A program made the position numbers and the translations under genes. From Distichodus sexfasciatus (taxonomy: Eukaryota; Chordata; Actinopteri; Characiformes; Distichodontidae), in assembly GCA_032718565.1 (NCBI GenBank), contig JAVGVS010000109.1, positions 86,001 through 150,000 on the forward strand: a stretch of DNA of 64,000 bases, read 5' to 3'. Position 1 is the stretch's first letter. Each line of letters begins with the position of its first letter. Below are positions 1-12,598 of the stretch, piece after piece. The notes below the pieces were generated by a model that saw only the letters and a program-made list of their open reading frames with translations, was not told the DNA's origin and did not search any database.

Positions 1-3000
1 CCCTCGGCGAGACTCTCCGGAGGTCTCCGAGCTGTGATCTCCGCGTCGTTCGGCCCCTCGACCTCGTTCCCCGCGGGACTCGGCCTCCTCGTGCCGGCCG
101 CGGGCGTCCTTCTTGTCGGCGGCGGTGCCGCCTCGGCGGTCCTCTTCCCTCCAGCGGGCGGGTTTGTCCTCGGCGGCGGCGGAGTTGCGTGGGGGCGAGC
201 GGGTGGGCTCCTGAGGGCGGACCACCTGACTTAGGAGCCTGTGTTTATCACCTGGTTGGGGGAGGAAACGTAAATTATTAAAAGATTTTTAAAAAATAAC
301 TGTCCCGGGGTGTGCATTTCCCTTAAGTACAGTTGCTAACTGTGTTAGCTACTAACATGGTGTACGTTAGCAACTAACAACGTACTGATTAGAGGTTCCG
401 AACGTCAGTTAAATTTCGATTAATTTTTTACTAATTGCCCAGCCCTGAAAGCTGCTGACAACGTTCAGTCCTACCTTTCTCCTCGGTGCTGTTGTAGCTG
501 TCGCTGTCAGCCGGACTGGCCTCCCGTGCTTTTTTAGGAGAGGGCCGTGGGCTGGGAGTGTTTTCCACACGGTGTCTCTTGCGCCCACTAAAACAGAGAA
601 GCGCAGCGTTGTGCCACTACATTAGACACGTCACATCACAGTCCGTTAACAATATAGTTACTACTAAGAGTCGACAGACTGGCGGCCGGGGCGATTACCG
701 GGGGCCGATATTAGGCATTTTGTCGATCATCGATCATGTGTTTAATTTTGCGTGAGGGAAACATTAAGATACGTCTCAACTGACACTGCTCATTTCCTCC
801 TTTTTCTCCTCCTTACCTGTTCTTCCTGTCGTCGTGGGCGTCCCGGCCCGGGCGCTCGTCTCGCGACTCTTCTCTCCTGTCCCTCCTCTCCCCCCTGCAC
901 TTCTCCCTCTCCTCCCATTCTCTCTGTCTCTCCCTCTCCCTCTGCTCTCTCTCCCGCTCCCGCTCCTTCCTCTCTCGCTCCCGCTCCTCCCGCTCCCGTT
1001 CCCGCTCCTCTCTTTCTCTCTCCCGCTCTCTCTCCCGCTCCTCTCTCTCCCGTTCCCTCTCCTCTCTCTCCCTCTCCCGTTCTCTCTCCCGTTCCCTCTC
1101 TTCTCTCTCCCTCTCCCGTTCCCTCTCTTCTCTCTCCCTCTCCCGTTCCTCTCTCTCCCTCTCTCGTTCCCGCTCTCGCTCTCTCTCGCGGTCTCTTTCC
1201 CTGATCCGGTCCCGCTCTCTCTCGGCCTCCCTCTCCCGTTCTTTCTCTCGCTCTCGCTCTCTGTCTCGATCCCTCTCCCTGTCTCGATCTCGCTCGCGGC
1301 CGCGGTCCTCTCGCCTGTCGTCTCCTCGGTCGGCCCTCCGCTCGTCTCTATCGGTTTCCTCACCACGGCTCTGGTGGCGGCCTGGAGAGGACGCTTTCTG
1401 ATCTGTCAGTTTCAGAAAAGTCAGATTTAGGATATTTGGTAAACACTAAAATAAACAAAGACGTTGTTAGGTCACTGACTGGTACTGACCTCTGTCTCGG
1501 CGATCCCTGTCAGCGTGACTTCCACGACGGTCGTAGGACGAGTCTCGAGGCTGCTCGCCGCGCTGGCGCTCGTTATCGTAGCGCTCCGTCCCCCTGTCGG
1601 AGTTCCTCTCCGAGCTCTTCTCCCTCACGCCGCCGCTACGGGAATCCCAGCTGTCGTGACCGCCGCTGTCGCCCTGCGACGCCCGAGAGCCACGGCCCGA
1701 ACCTGTTCACGACACAGGAGACTTTTACTGCGACTTGCCTTTTCGTCACCCCGCGGCTCATCCCAGGGGGAAGACGTCATGTCACGGGACTTCCCCTCCC
1801 ATTACCTTTGTCAGCATTGTCCGCCGCTCGTCCTCTGCCTCTCCCCGTCCTCTCGGAGCGCGTTTCGCTCCTGCTCTCGCTGCGCGTCTCCTCCCTGCCG
1901 TGTCCTCTCCCATAGCTGCGCTCGTCCTGGTTCGAAGCGTCCTCCTTCCTGTGAGCGTCGCTCCTCTCCCTCTCTCGTTCTCTATCCCGTTCTCGCTCCC
2001 TCTCTCGTTCTCGCTCTCGATCTCGCCGCTCCAGCGACTCCCGACCCGACCGCTCCCTGGTTTCCCTGCCATCCTTGGGATCGTTGCCGCGGTGCTGCCG
2101 TTCTTCGCGGACGTCCCGGCGTTCGCGCTCACCTCTGCGGTCCCGGTCCCGGCTTTCGCGCTCATCTCTCGAGGAGCTCTGGTCGGCCTCGTAGCCTCGA
2201 TCGTCGCGCCGACCGTCCTTCTCGCGTCTCCCTCGGCTTCCTGGAAGTGACGGAGTGTTCGGTCATAACTGACAAGCGTCCGTTTAATTTAAATAAAACT
2301 ACAGGAATTGTGACCTACCGTCTCTGCGTTCGTGGCGTCGATCCTGCGTGGGGCTCCTCTCTCTATCGCCCCGGCCCCTCTCCCTCTCGCGGCCCTGAGA
2401 GTGGTGCCGGGAGGCGGGGCTGGAGCGGGCCCGGGCGGGTGATGCTTCCCTGTGGGGGGGCGGGCTGTGGGGTGAGCGGGTGCGGGACCTGCGCGAGGCT
2501 GATGGGGCCGCGGTGGTGGCCGGGGACGAGGAAGGGGGCGGCGGTTCGCGTTGGTAAGGCGGGGAGGTGGAGCCGCGGCGGTGGCGTCGGGGGGAGGGGG
2601 AGTGGCGCTGGTGGGAGGAGCCAGAGTGCGAGGAGGGGGAGTGGTGCGGGCGGGACGCCGGAGAGGGGCTGCGCTGCTGGTGGTGATGACGTGGCGGCGT
2701 GCGGGACCTGTGGGCGGGGAGTTTTATTTAAATGTCTGCATATGACGATGTTTCATATCGATCGCTGGCTCCAGAATTGCATCAAACAGAAATTGGGTCG
2801 TAGCAGACTTGAAGCGCTGATTTTACACACCTAGTACCCAATATGTGCTTGTAACGTTTTCGCCACAATCTGGTACGGTAGTTTTCTGAAAGCGAGACGA
2901 GAAAGTGGTGGTGGTGGTGGTGGTGGTGCGCGTGTGCGCTTACCTCAGTGGTGAAGCCTGTTTTGGAGCGGCAGTTTTAGGGGACGGCGATTTCCGCCTG

Positions 3001-6000
3001 TTCCGCGGTGACACCTCCCTGGAGGGCGACGACACGCTGCCTGAACGCTCCTCCGACGTCACGGAGCGCTTGGCTTTGTGGGAACTGTCCGAACGATCCC
3101 TGCCGCGCCACACATGTGGAAAAGAAGAGAGCGTTTCAATCAGCAAGGTGATAAACTGTGGATCATTTTAAACGTCAATGCGTAACTGAGACTGAGTAGG
3201 ATGGTTAGGGCTTCGTATTAGCTTTTAGCTTTTGCGTTAGATAGGGCCGGTCAACTAATCGAAAAAGAACCAAAACTGACCTCTGATTGACGTGATCGTG
3301 CCCATGGTGACTATTTTAATTACTTTATGGTCCTCAGCCACACATACCTGCGTTTCTCCTTCTTTTCCTTGTGTTTCTCTGTGTCTCTTCCTCGCTCCCT
3401 GGCCTCCTTCTGCTTCTCTTCGTTCTTCTCCTTGTTCTTGTGTTTGCCCTTGTGTTTTTTGCCCCCTACGGGCAGGTCCAGAGGTACGGGTGGAGGGGGA
3501 CTGGGGGTCCGAGGGCCCTTCTTTTTGCTGTGTCCGCTTTTGGACGACCTGACGCACATGTACAGGCATGGTTTCATACACAATTTGGCCAAACCCTCAA
3601 AAAAGACTAAAGACTAACAAGCAATAGATTCCAGTAAAAATGGATTTTAATCAGCCTCGTAATTTTACGCCAAAGGTCAAGACTGACCATAGGGAAGGTC
3701 AGTTCTCGCCACTTTGGCCGCACAGCCTTCAACTTTGACTTCAACTTTTGAAGGTATTCCATGTTTTTATTTCCCCAACATAGACACGGAGCGCTAGACT
3801 CACCTGCTCTCCGTCTCCTCCGACCTGCTCTTCTCCACCGTGGGGGAGGACAGCACTGAGGACGAGGAGGACGGTTTCTTGTCCTTCTTGCCGGATCCGG
3901 CGTTTTTCCCAGCGCCTTTGCGTTTGGGGGAGGTGCCGGACTTGCGGGACGAGGGCGAGCCCTTAGGGCTGGGGCACTCTGGTGAAGCCTAACACCAAAA
4001 CAGGACAGGTCAAACAACAATACGAAGGATTCTAAGCAAAGTCTTCTAAGAGAAGTCAAATTTACTCTTTTAATGATGAATAAACTAAAATGTGTCAGCA
4101 GTTTTTAATAAATATAGGTAAAAACAAATTTAAAATTACTCCAAAAGAACCTAAAAGAGTTACATACCCGCTCTTTAGAAGTGCTGCTAGTCCTGGCCTT
4201 GGTCACCGTTTCCTGTTCCGGGAACAAGCACTGATAAAATTATCACTTGTAATACCGTCTCTTTCAAATTCTTTCAATTCATTTGCGCTAATAAACTCTG
4301 ATTTATGTTGACTTGTAAATCTGGCCGGGTGCTCTACCTCTTTCTTGATAATAATCTCCTCTCGTTTATCCAGGTTCTCCTGTTCGAGCTTCATCAGCTC
4401 ACGCTGGATCTTTTGGCGCTTCATCTCCAGCGATAACTCGTACTCGTAGTCTCCGTTATCCGAGTCTACGTGGAAGGTAATTACGAGGGTGAAATCAATG
4501 TTTACGCCATTAAACCCAACTTAAAACAACAATCAGTCCAGCACAAAGACAAACGGCAACAAATCCCCAGCGCTAGTCGTCTATACAGCATGATGTGGTG
4601 TGAAAGTTTTGGTGGAGACGTCACACCTTCACGATTGGCCTCCCACTCGGCTGCTTCCTCCTCGCTAGCCGGCGTTCGCTCTTTTGTGATCTTTATATCC
4701 TCTTTTTCTCTGTGTCTGCCTCGGGATGAATCTCTCTGCTGTTCGCACACATTTAGAAATGAAGAAAAGCCGGTTACGATTAAAAGTAGCTAAACAACAG
4801 CGGACCCAATATCGATATGGGATCATCTCGTCTTACTCTGGCTGTGGGTGAAGTAGGTTCGTCTGGCTCTCTTTTCTGTGTCTCTGTGTCTACATCCTGT
4901 CTCTTGTTTTTCATCCTCTCGCGGAGGTCCCCAGTGGGCCTCTCCGCTGACCTACACGGACAAACCCCGCATTAACGCTCATCCAAGGCATTACATCCAA
5001 CAAGCTTGTGTCAATCTCTCTCATACACACACATTTCTCACCTACTGAGTGTCCCCGAAAACCCTTTGCCTCTTGCTGGAGTTCCATGTGTGTACCGACA
5101 AGTGTTGCCGTAACTGCAGTTTCCTGTCTTTAACCAATTTCTACAGTGGGTCTGAAGGAAAAGCACAAAAGGTCAACTACACGTCCTCATAACTGCCATT
5201 GGCATACGTGTGTAAGTCCTAAAGGAAGGGCCAATTTCGATGATCGCAGATTTTGTGGCAAAGAGGGGAGACAGTTTAACTTCTCTTGTTAGAGCCATTT
5301 TGTGTGTATGAATGTGTGAATATTTAGATTTGATGTTTTGTAGCTGTTTGCAGTAGAAAGTAGAGAAATGTTTCTGGAACCTTCCATAACGTTCCATGTA
5401 CAGTGCCACGTAGCAGGATTCTATCAATACGTATGCATGTTAAATGTACTAGTATGTAACAGTAGAAGTAATACATGCCTTACGTGTCGTAATCTGAGGT
5501 ATATATAAGATGTAAAAACGTAAAAGAGGTAGTTTCACACTGAATGTGATAGAGCTGATTGCTCAGGAGCGTTACAGTTTTCTGACTACTTTACGCCACG
5601 TAAAGTATCTTTGTAGTCTTAGGGTTTCATCTCTTGCTTGTAAAACTTTGAACTGTAGTAAAGAAAAAGACGACGAAAGACAACTCAAGACTCGAGACTC
5701 TTTTTTGGTACGTGTCGCGTACAAAGACAACTCAAGAGCTCGCAGCAAATGAGACGGCGTTGCGCTGCTCTCACATTTCTATTTAAGTAAAATTTTAAAA
5801 GGAAAAAATACTAATGCATATCGATATTGGTCTGAAAATTTTGAGATTTGAATTTTGAGTCGTAGCGCCATGCCCCAAGTGAAACTTAATCAAACATCTT
5901 AAGGTCATTACTAGAATCAGGGACATGGTCTCCAAGTGTATATATTCTATAGTTGTTTATTTAAACAAACAACCAATATATGCGATCAGACGCTTAAGTG

Positions 6001-6195
6001 TCTTTAGACTCGGTAAGAATATACAAAAAGCTTCTCAGGGCGGCCTTGTGTTCCCACCTCGGCCACATTACTCCCAGTGCTGGGTCCAAGTCTCTCGAAA
6101 ACGCTAGGCCTGCGGGATGGAGCGCTGCTGCTGCTGCTGCTGTCCGATATGGTCTTCGAATTCTCCACTGTTACCTTCCGCCTGATCTTGGACAT
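1..6195 (-). CDS. zc3h13: ZC3H13, m6A writer scaffold with CCCH zinc finger (3' end off the left edge)
   Basis: ZC3H13 is a nuclear component of the WTAP/VIRMA/HAKAI part of the N6-methyladenosine mRNA methyltransferase. I read 15 coding exons on the minus strand: 6058-6204 (ATG at 6193-6195), 5042-5151, 4837-4951, 4627-4738, 4338-4465, 4168-4212, 3804-3988, 3348-3548, 2944-3099, 2319-2707, 1806-2240, 1490-1702, 817-1381, 475-551 and 1-251. All junctions are GT-AG and the phases chain through about 1040 codons. The N-terminus MSKIRRKVTVEN and the RRPSVFERLGPSTGS block match vertebrate ZC3H13 as I know it. Exon 5042-5151 encodes the CCCH finger (CRNWLKTGNCSYGNTCRYTH). Exon 4338-4465 carries EMKRQKIQRELMKLEQEN. 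Exons 817-2707 are RS/RE/RD low-complexity. A CTG run near 6121-6140 encodes extra serines. The C-terminal partner-binding region lies outside the window. Confidence 0.95.
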
Positions 6196-6479
6196 TCTGC
6201 AGGGCTGAAATCAAACATATGACCTCTTTATTTAGGGTGCCACGATATGAACGTAATATTTGAAATGCCTAGTTTAAAAATAAAAATATGGCAATATATT
6301 AGTTGAACAGGTTCCATCAAATTTGTACACCATAATCCTCAGAAATTGGGGGACATTCTAAGCATTGTCCTCATTGTGACTAAAGCATGGCTTCTGATTA
6401 CCATCCTCACAGACAAAATCAGTTGACAAAATTTTTAAAGTAATTTTTTTTTATGGCAAATCTACTCCTACACTGCCCA

Positions 6480-6720
6480 GGTACTAGGGCAGGGTATCGT
6501 TGCTGATTTCCTGAATTGATTTTTATAGCTCTCCTTGCGCGGTCACGAGAAGTAGTGCATAGCCGCAGGAAAAGATCGATCCGCCAGTTTTTGAATGGAT
6601 ATCGTATTTTTCGAACGAGAATCGATATTGATCGGTGAATCGATTCTTTGAACCCAGCCCTACCAGGTACTGTCTGATAATTGGCTTTCTTGCATCAATG
6701 TGAACATGCACCCCCCAAAA
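6480..6720. repeat. Dispersed element fragment with ATCGATTC-type motifs in zc3h13 intron 1
   Basis: The stretch holds paired ATCGAT-rich segments that end near AACCCAGCCCTA, resembling decayed hAT-like nonautonomous elements elsewhere in the window, for example 18822-19080. I found no intact ends or target duplication. Confidence 0.3.
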
Positions 6721-7192
6721 CAAATCCCAGTAAATACCTAGTGTAAAAATAGAGAAGTCTACACTGCCCTACAAAATTACATGCATTGTAGATGCTAATT
6801 GTCCGAAACGAATCAGGTGTTAAAATTCTCGTATCGTTTAAATATCGCACAAAACAATGCAATGCGATTTTTATTCCGATTACCGCGTATCAACACAAAT
6901 CGACGCGACCGCTACTCGACCAACAACAAACACCACTTCCCATGAGGCTTAGCGCCAGCGTCTGCAGCATGAAAACACGCTAGCATGTTAGCCAGCTTGG
7001 CTAACAACAAATATGTCCGGGACGCGCGTGAACTGAACCGAATCCGGACCCTTTAAAACGACATGACTGGTTCTGTCACGCGCACCCAAAAAAAACAACA
7101 ACAAAGTGTCGAACCGAAGCTGAGCGCGAGCACCGGGTTCTGGCCTAACCCCCGCGCGTGTTAGCGCGCCAACAAAGCGACGCGTCTCTCAC

Positions 7193-7345
7193 CCAGAATG
7201 GGATTAAAACACCGCGTCCGGTTTCACAGACTTGTAGGAATCGGTTTGTGCTTCACACGCGGCGACGTGGCAGTCCGTTAACCGGGGCTCCCCGCGCCGC
7301 CGTCATCATGCGAGCCTGACGCTAAAAATGCTGCTTCTCCTCCGC
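7193..7345 (-). other. zc3h13: Probable 5' UTR exon of zc3h13
   Basis: The coding exon with the start codon begins only nine bases upstream of the ATG, after a TTTCAG acceptor at 6205-6210, so at least one noncoding exon must lie further upstream. A minus-strand donor (CTGG then GTGAGAG) sits at 7193/7192, at the inner edge of a GC- and CpG-rich block. The outer boundary is a guess because no transcript is available. Confidence 0.5.
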
Positions 7346-7440
7346 CACTTCCGCCCAGAAGGGGATTGTGGGTCGGATTTGGTGGGGGGGAGGGGGGTAG
7401 GGGGCGCGTGGCTCTTATGAGGCAAGGGGTCACGTGACGT
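7250..7440 (-). promoter_or_regulatory. CpG-rich zc3h13 promoter region
   Basis: A GC-rich, CpG-bearing stretch lies immediately upstream of the inferred first exon. It contains an ETS-like CACTTCCGCC near 7346, a G-rich run near 7382-7410 and a perfect palindromic E-box TCACGTGA at 7430-7437, the type bound by USF or MITF/TFE factors. No TATA box is seen, as is usual for a housekeeping gene. The promoter role is inferred from position and composition. Confidence 0.5.
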
Positions 7441-7579
7441 TTTCTGCGTCATGTAGCTGGAAATTTTAATATATTGAAATACGTTAATATATTGAAAAAT
7501 ATTTTTAGAAAGTACTTTAAAAATAGTAAATAATAAATTACAAATACTTTTCTTTCTTTGCTCTTTTCGTATCCTGTTT

Positions 7580-8156
7580 TACGACGGCGTTTTAGTGCCA
7601 CCTTAAAAAAAATAATCTAAGATTACGAGATTAAACGCGTAATATTGCGAGAATAAAGTCGAAATGTTACGAGAATAAAGTCGAAATCTTATGAGAATAA
7701 AGTCGAAATGTTACGAGGAAAAAGTCGAAATATTTCGAGAATAAACTCGTAGTATTTTGAGAAATAAAGTCAAAATTAGGAAAATAAAGTCGAATTTTTA
7801 CGTGAATGTTTAAGATGTGTTCTGTACAAGCACGTCGTCTGCGCCAGTGAGTTAGCTCTACGGAAGACCTTGCAAACATCAACCGTCAAAGGTAAGGTTT
7901 ATTAAAATCTCTTTAGTATGCATACACATTTGTAAATGTAGTTTGATATAATTTGATAGATCCTCCACATCCATAGTTTCTCGTAATTCTGTGATTTTTC
8001 TCGAAATATTTCGACTTTATTCTCGTAACATTTCAACTTTATTCTCGTAAGCTTTCGACTTTATTCTCGTAAGCTTTCGACTTTATTCTCGAAATATTAC
8101 GAGTTTAATCTCGCAATCTTAGATTTTTTTTAAGGTGGCACTAAAACGCCGTCGTA
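7580..8156. mobile_element. Foldback MITE with long terminal inverted repeats
   Basis: The left end TACGACGGCGTTTTAGTGCC is repeated in inverse orientation at the right end, and the first 34 bases are identical. The inverted similarity continues with small differences for at least 85 bases per arm. Both arms carry tandem degenerate units of the form CGAGAATAAAGTCGAAAT. A direct TGTTT flanks the element at 7575-7579 and 8157-8161, a candidate 5-bp target duplication. No transposase is encoded, so it is nonautonomous. Superfamily is not assigned. Confidence 0.8.
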
Positions 8157-8281
8157 TGTTTTGTACTATATGATTCGTAATTTATTTTGCCAAAATGATT
8201 TTTATTTGTGTTAACTTTATTGTAATTGTTGTATTTGACCCATGTCATGTCATATGCTTCCCCACATAAAAATTAGAAGTA

Positions 8282-8310
<29 letters not shown>
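8282..8310. repeat. (ATT)n microsatellite
   Basis: About nine to ten uninterrupted ATT units in AT-rich intergenic DNA between zc3h13 and cpb2. Confidence 0.9.
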
Positions 8311-8312
<2 letters not shown>

Positions 8313-8826
8313 TAAGCACAATGATATTTACAAATGAGGAATAATGATACTAACAAATGGGCAGATAATGGCGGATAATCGGGTAAAATATCAGAAGACG
8401 TAACCTTCCAGGTCGACAAAATGACAAAAAGGAATTTGACGAAGTCGAAATTTTAATGGAAAATTAATATGTGGAAAGGTCAGGCCTCCAAAATTAACTC
8501 GATTAAAGAGGCACCTCGTAAAAACACTAGGCTTTTAACACAAGTCCACACTATCCGTAAACATTCGCTTCATTAATTATTAGCAATCTTAGCACCTCAT
8601 ATCGATTTTTTGTGCAGGTTATTTTTAAATAAGTGGGCCAGGAGGAAAAACCTGGCAGGAATGTAACTTTATGAAGCCAGACTTTACAAATAATAGTAAT
8701 TTTAAAAATAGCTACGTCAAATTTTTCTATGGAACAAGACATGACAAGCAAAAAAGCATGGACTACGATGGAAACAGAGGCGAAATGGCGCTTGGGGACA
8801 CAGTTGCGCAAAAGAATAACACACTG

Positions 8827-8832
8827 TTTATT
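8827..8832 (-). terminator. Candidate cpb2 polyadenylation signal
   Basis: TTTATT on the plus strand reads AATAAA on the minus strand, about 380 bases downstream of the cpb2 stop codon. It is a plausible 3' end signal, but the hexamer is common in AT-rich sequence. The remaining DNA between 8160 and 9209 shows no gene. Confidence 0.35.
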
Positions 8833-9209
8833 TTTACAGATGCCACACGTTACTTTTCACACAATTTTAGCTGCAGTCTCAGTCAAATTGTACTCAAGAC
8901 ACCATCTGTTTGTTTTTAATACTTATTGCATACTGCAGCATTGAAGATAGATGAATCAAGACGTTCATTTCTTGGTTTGGTGCTGATCAATTTGGCCTGT
9001 AAATTTACAGCACAGATTAAGCAGGTTAACACCAAAACGAACCTGGAAATACCAAAATACAGGTTAAGCTGGTTACATGATGGTTACAAGATATATTATG
9101 TTGTTCAGCATCATAGTTAAAGTAGTATCAGGAAGATTTCGTTATATCCTAAAATATGTACAAATCACACCAAATTCTACCCAGTGCACTGCCTGAATTA
9201 TTATAGGAT

Positions 9210-12200
9210 TCATTGAAGTTTCTGCAGAACACGGGTAGCTATGGTCTTGACTGCAAAAAGTGCTTCGCCGCAGGCTCTGGGGATTAAATTGGGAGGGAGG
9301 AGGAAGCCATACTGTCCTCGGTCTTGAAGCTCGAAGGTAAATGAGTATTTAATCCCTAGATCGTAGGCCCAGTCGTCGGAGCCTCCTGGAGCTAGATCTA
9401 AAAGACAAATAACAAGAAGCAGGGGTGGAAAATCTAAAGCTTGAAGAGTCAAACATAGTATGGGTCTTTATATGAAAGAACTTTCAGATTTAACTCACTT
9501 TGTGAGGTTTTAATGCCTTATAACTGAGCGAACTTACATATTGTTTGTGCTCCGGAGCCAAATTTATAAGTGTTTCGGTAATGCCGGCGTATGAGGTAAG
9601 ACACCTCCTGCAAGAGCTCAAACTGTGGAATCACACACATAGATACACACATACACAACAATAATTCTACAGTTTTGGAGTGCCATATTATATATTTGCA
9701 AAATCATAGTATTTAATATTACAGTATATTACACTTTTTATAAGTGTGTAAAATATCAAAAATAAGTCTTTATACCATTATATGTCATACTATATTACAA
9801 TTTCCATGGTTTAGAACTGATTGTAAATGACTCACCAGTTCTTTGTGGTTCGGGATCTCCTCATATGTGTATGAGTAAGGGAACAGTAGCATCTGAGAGT
9901 AAGAATGCATGGAGAAGTAGAGCTTGATGCTGTCTTTGTGCGAGCGAATAAACTTGGCCACAGCCTCCACCTCTGGCTCCGACTCTGGATACTGACCACA
10001 GTAGATCTCAGAACAGGGAGAACTGGACGCTCCCTCCTCTTCAGAGTGTACAGGTTGGGGAAAATGAAGGGATTGAATAAAAAGAAGGTGTGACTGGACA
10101 TTAGGAATGATTTGTTGAATTATGGACGGTTGAAGCAAGTTTGGTTGTTGAAAATGTTCATATTTATAAGGATAAATCATCAGTTTATCTTATGCTCTGT
10201 AGTTAGACAGGCCAGAGAATATTAAATAGCTAAAAACTAAACAGGGTCCATTGCAGTGAACATATTAATATTGGATATTAACCCGATAAACAATACATGT
10301 GGTCATCATCTTGGTTCGGTTCAAGTATTTTTAGATATTTGTACAAGAAATCATAAGTTTGCTGTGTACTTACTGCACCAATTAGCATCAAAGTTTCTGT
10401 TGAGGTCAACTCCAACACAATGATCGTCATCCCTAGTGGACCGATTTTTCCTCCACATGCGGTTCTGCACAGGAAAACCCAAAACAATTCACAGGAAAAT
10501 GGAATATTATAGGGCAGGGGTAGGCAACTCCGGTCCTGGAGGGGCAGTGTCCTGGAGGTTTACCATCCTACCTGACCAGTCTCTTCTGGTGGTTATCTAC
10601 CACCAGACAGACCAGGTATGAATGTTCTGAAATCCAATTGGACGGAAAACCTCCAGGACTGAAACTCATAAATGTCTCACCGTTGTCCATGTAAACTTAT
10701 AACCATCTGGATTCATGACGGGTAAGATGTAAATATCCATCTTGTCCAACATCAAAGTGATTTCCTTGTTTTGGTTGTAATGTGTAATAGCCTGTGAAAT
10801 GAAATGCCAATTAAAGCCGGTTTTTCAGTTAATATTGACCCAGTCTGCCTGTCATGTCTTTGAGTTTGACACCCCATCAATCAACATGTAGGCCCAAAAA
10901 TAACGCTGGAATTATTCTCTTACATAGTTGACGAACCAGAGGCAAAAGGCTGGAGCGACCCACTCTCTGGCGTGAATCCCACAGTCCATCCACATGGCTT
11001 TATCCACTGCAGCTCGTTTCCCTGACAACTGACACACAAACCAACATCAACCTTGTTTGAGTTTTTGGCATATGTGATGTTTCTTCATGTCCAAGTGTTA
11101 CATGCACACATTATAAGTGATCAGTCTGACAGAAGCAATGCTAACCTTCAGAACATAAAGTGGACGTTTCTCAAATGATGACCCAATCAAGATCAAGTCG
11201 ACCATGTCTGGATATTCCTGGCTTGTTTTATTTGCCCAAAAATAAATCTGTTCAACAGACAGAATGATGTTCATTTCTACAAGTATAATAATAAAAGCCA
11301 TCAAGAAACTATTAATGAAAATATTATTTACGACTACTTAGTTGTTTTATCAAGGAATAATGCGTTTCTTTTCTCGGTTCAGCTCATGTCTTACGTCTTC
11401 CAAAGAGTGATATCTCTCATAGTTCACGCCTCCAATTCTGGGGGTCGTTGTGTCATTTTTGGTTTGTTCTTTGACCAGCTCCTGTGTGTTCTCCATCATA
11501 ATGCTGCATAAAAATCAAATCATGTCTGAGATTTAACATGTAGATCTACCATTCCTGTAGCACAAAAATGTCTCTTATTTGTCATTTGTGGCTGCCTGGA
11601 GGTACCTGTAGGTGAGTTTGTGCAGGTCTAGCAGGTCAGTGACATGTTTCACGCTTCCTGAATGGACGTACAGATGGACGGGTACGTTGGCCTTGATGTG
11701 ACTGGGAGCAGCTGGACTCCACAAGACTGTCTAAAACACAGCAAAAAGAACACTGAAGTGCACAATTAATTCAGGTTGATTGTGTGTTTTAGTGTTTCTG
11801 TCTGTCAGACTTTATAGGACGCACCTTAGCAAGGCCCTTAACCCCAAGTTGTTTCTGTCATAAGAAAAGTTGCTCTGAATAAGAGCACACTATAAATGTG
11901 GTTAAGATGAATTATTAGCAAGTAACAGCCTTTAACCTCAGCTGCACTGATAAGAGACAAGAACTGAAAATAAATTCAAACTTGAAACTTTCTTTCAAAT
12001 ATCATATAACAGATTAAAAGCACCATTTCCCTGCTGATAAAACCCTTTAACCCTAAGTTGCTCAAGAGAGACTGTCCCTGTAACTTGGTCTGGAATATAT
12101 AAATATTACAAATTACAAATATTTGTAATAACAATAACTCCGTACCTCATTATGACTGGATATGTTTTGCAGTATGTTCACGTGGTCCTGAGTTACAGCC

Positions 12201-12598
12201 GTGATGGAGAGAACACAGTCACTGCATTAGAGGAGGAAAACAACAGTTTATTTTTTATGATGTGTGTTTTCTGAGACCAAAATGTTTAGCCATATTACAC
12301 ATTAGAGAATCGTTTATTTATTCCAATGGATTCTTAGAAATTGTTAGCATGTTGAACTTTGCCCCCTTATGAACCTACTATCCCATAAACACGTCTTTAA
12401 AAAAATGACTTTCCATAATTAACTTCAACAGATTTGGCACAACTCCATTTTAAACACGGGCTATAGGACTGAATAAAAAGAGACCAGCTTTAATACGTAT
12501 CATCACAAATCTCAAACTTACTGTTCTTCTTTGCAGCAATATACTTCCACAAAGCTGACAAAACAAAGTAAAAAACCTAATAAAACTAGAGCCTTCAT
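9210..12598 (-). CDS. cpb2: Carboxypeptidase B2 (TAFI / procarboxypeptidase U), complete
   Basis: This is a secreted zinc carboxypeptidase zymogen that removes C-terminal Lys/Arg; the mammalian enzyme limits fibrinolysis. Eleven coding exons: 12522-12598, 12146-12221, 11606-11730, 11395-11503, 11146-11247, 10924-11028, 10681-10791, 10374-10464, 9836-10038, 9538-9622 and 9210-9397. They sum to 1272 nt and 423 residues, equal to human CPB2. A signal peptide starts MKALVLLGFLLCFVSF. The propeptide (about 25-115) ends at TTTPR, with R115 next to the expected activation site. Zinc ligands H182 and E185 (HAREW) and H310 (MHSYSQ), catalytic E384 (FTFELQD) and a DLNRNF motif are present. GGSDDWAYD retains the acidic residues expected for basic-residue specificity. 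CPB1 is the alternative, but the adjacent zc3h13 supports CPB2. Confidence 0.94.
10503..10680. repeat. Dispersed repeat in a cpb2 intron
   Basis: The left part (GGCAACTCCGGTCCTGGAGG) and the right part (AAAACCTCCAGGACT) are loosely inverted around a CCACCAGACAGACCAGG core. The wording resembles a common teleost interspersed repeat. No coding content was seen. Confidence 0.5.

Noticed and set aside
834..1430. Plus-strand Ser/Leu/Pro-rich frame and minus-strand Gly/Arg/Glu frame
   Set aside because: Shadows of the zc3h13 RE/RD-rich exon 817-1381, whose correct minus-strand frame was established by splice phase.
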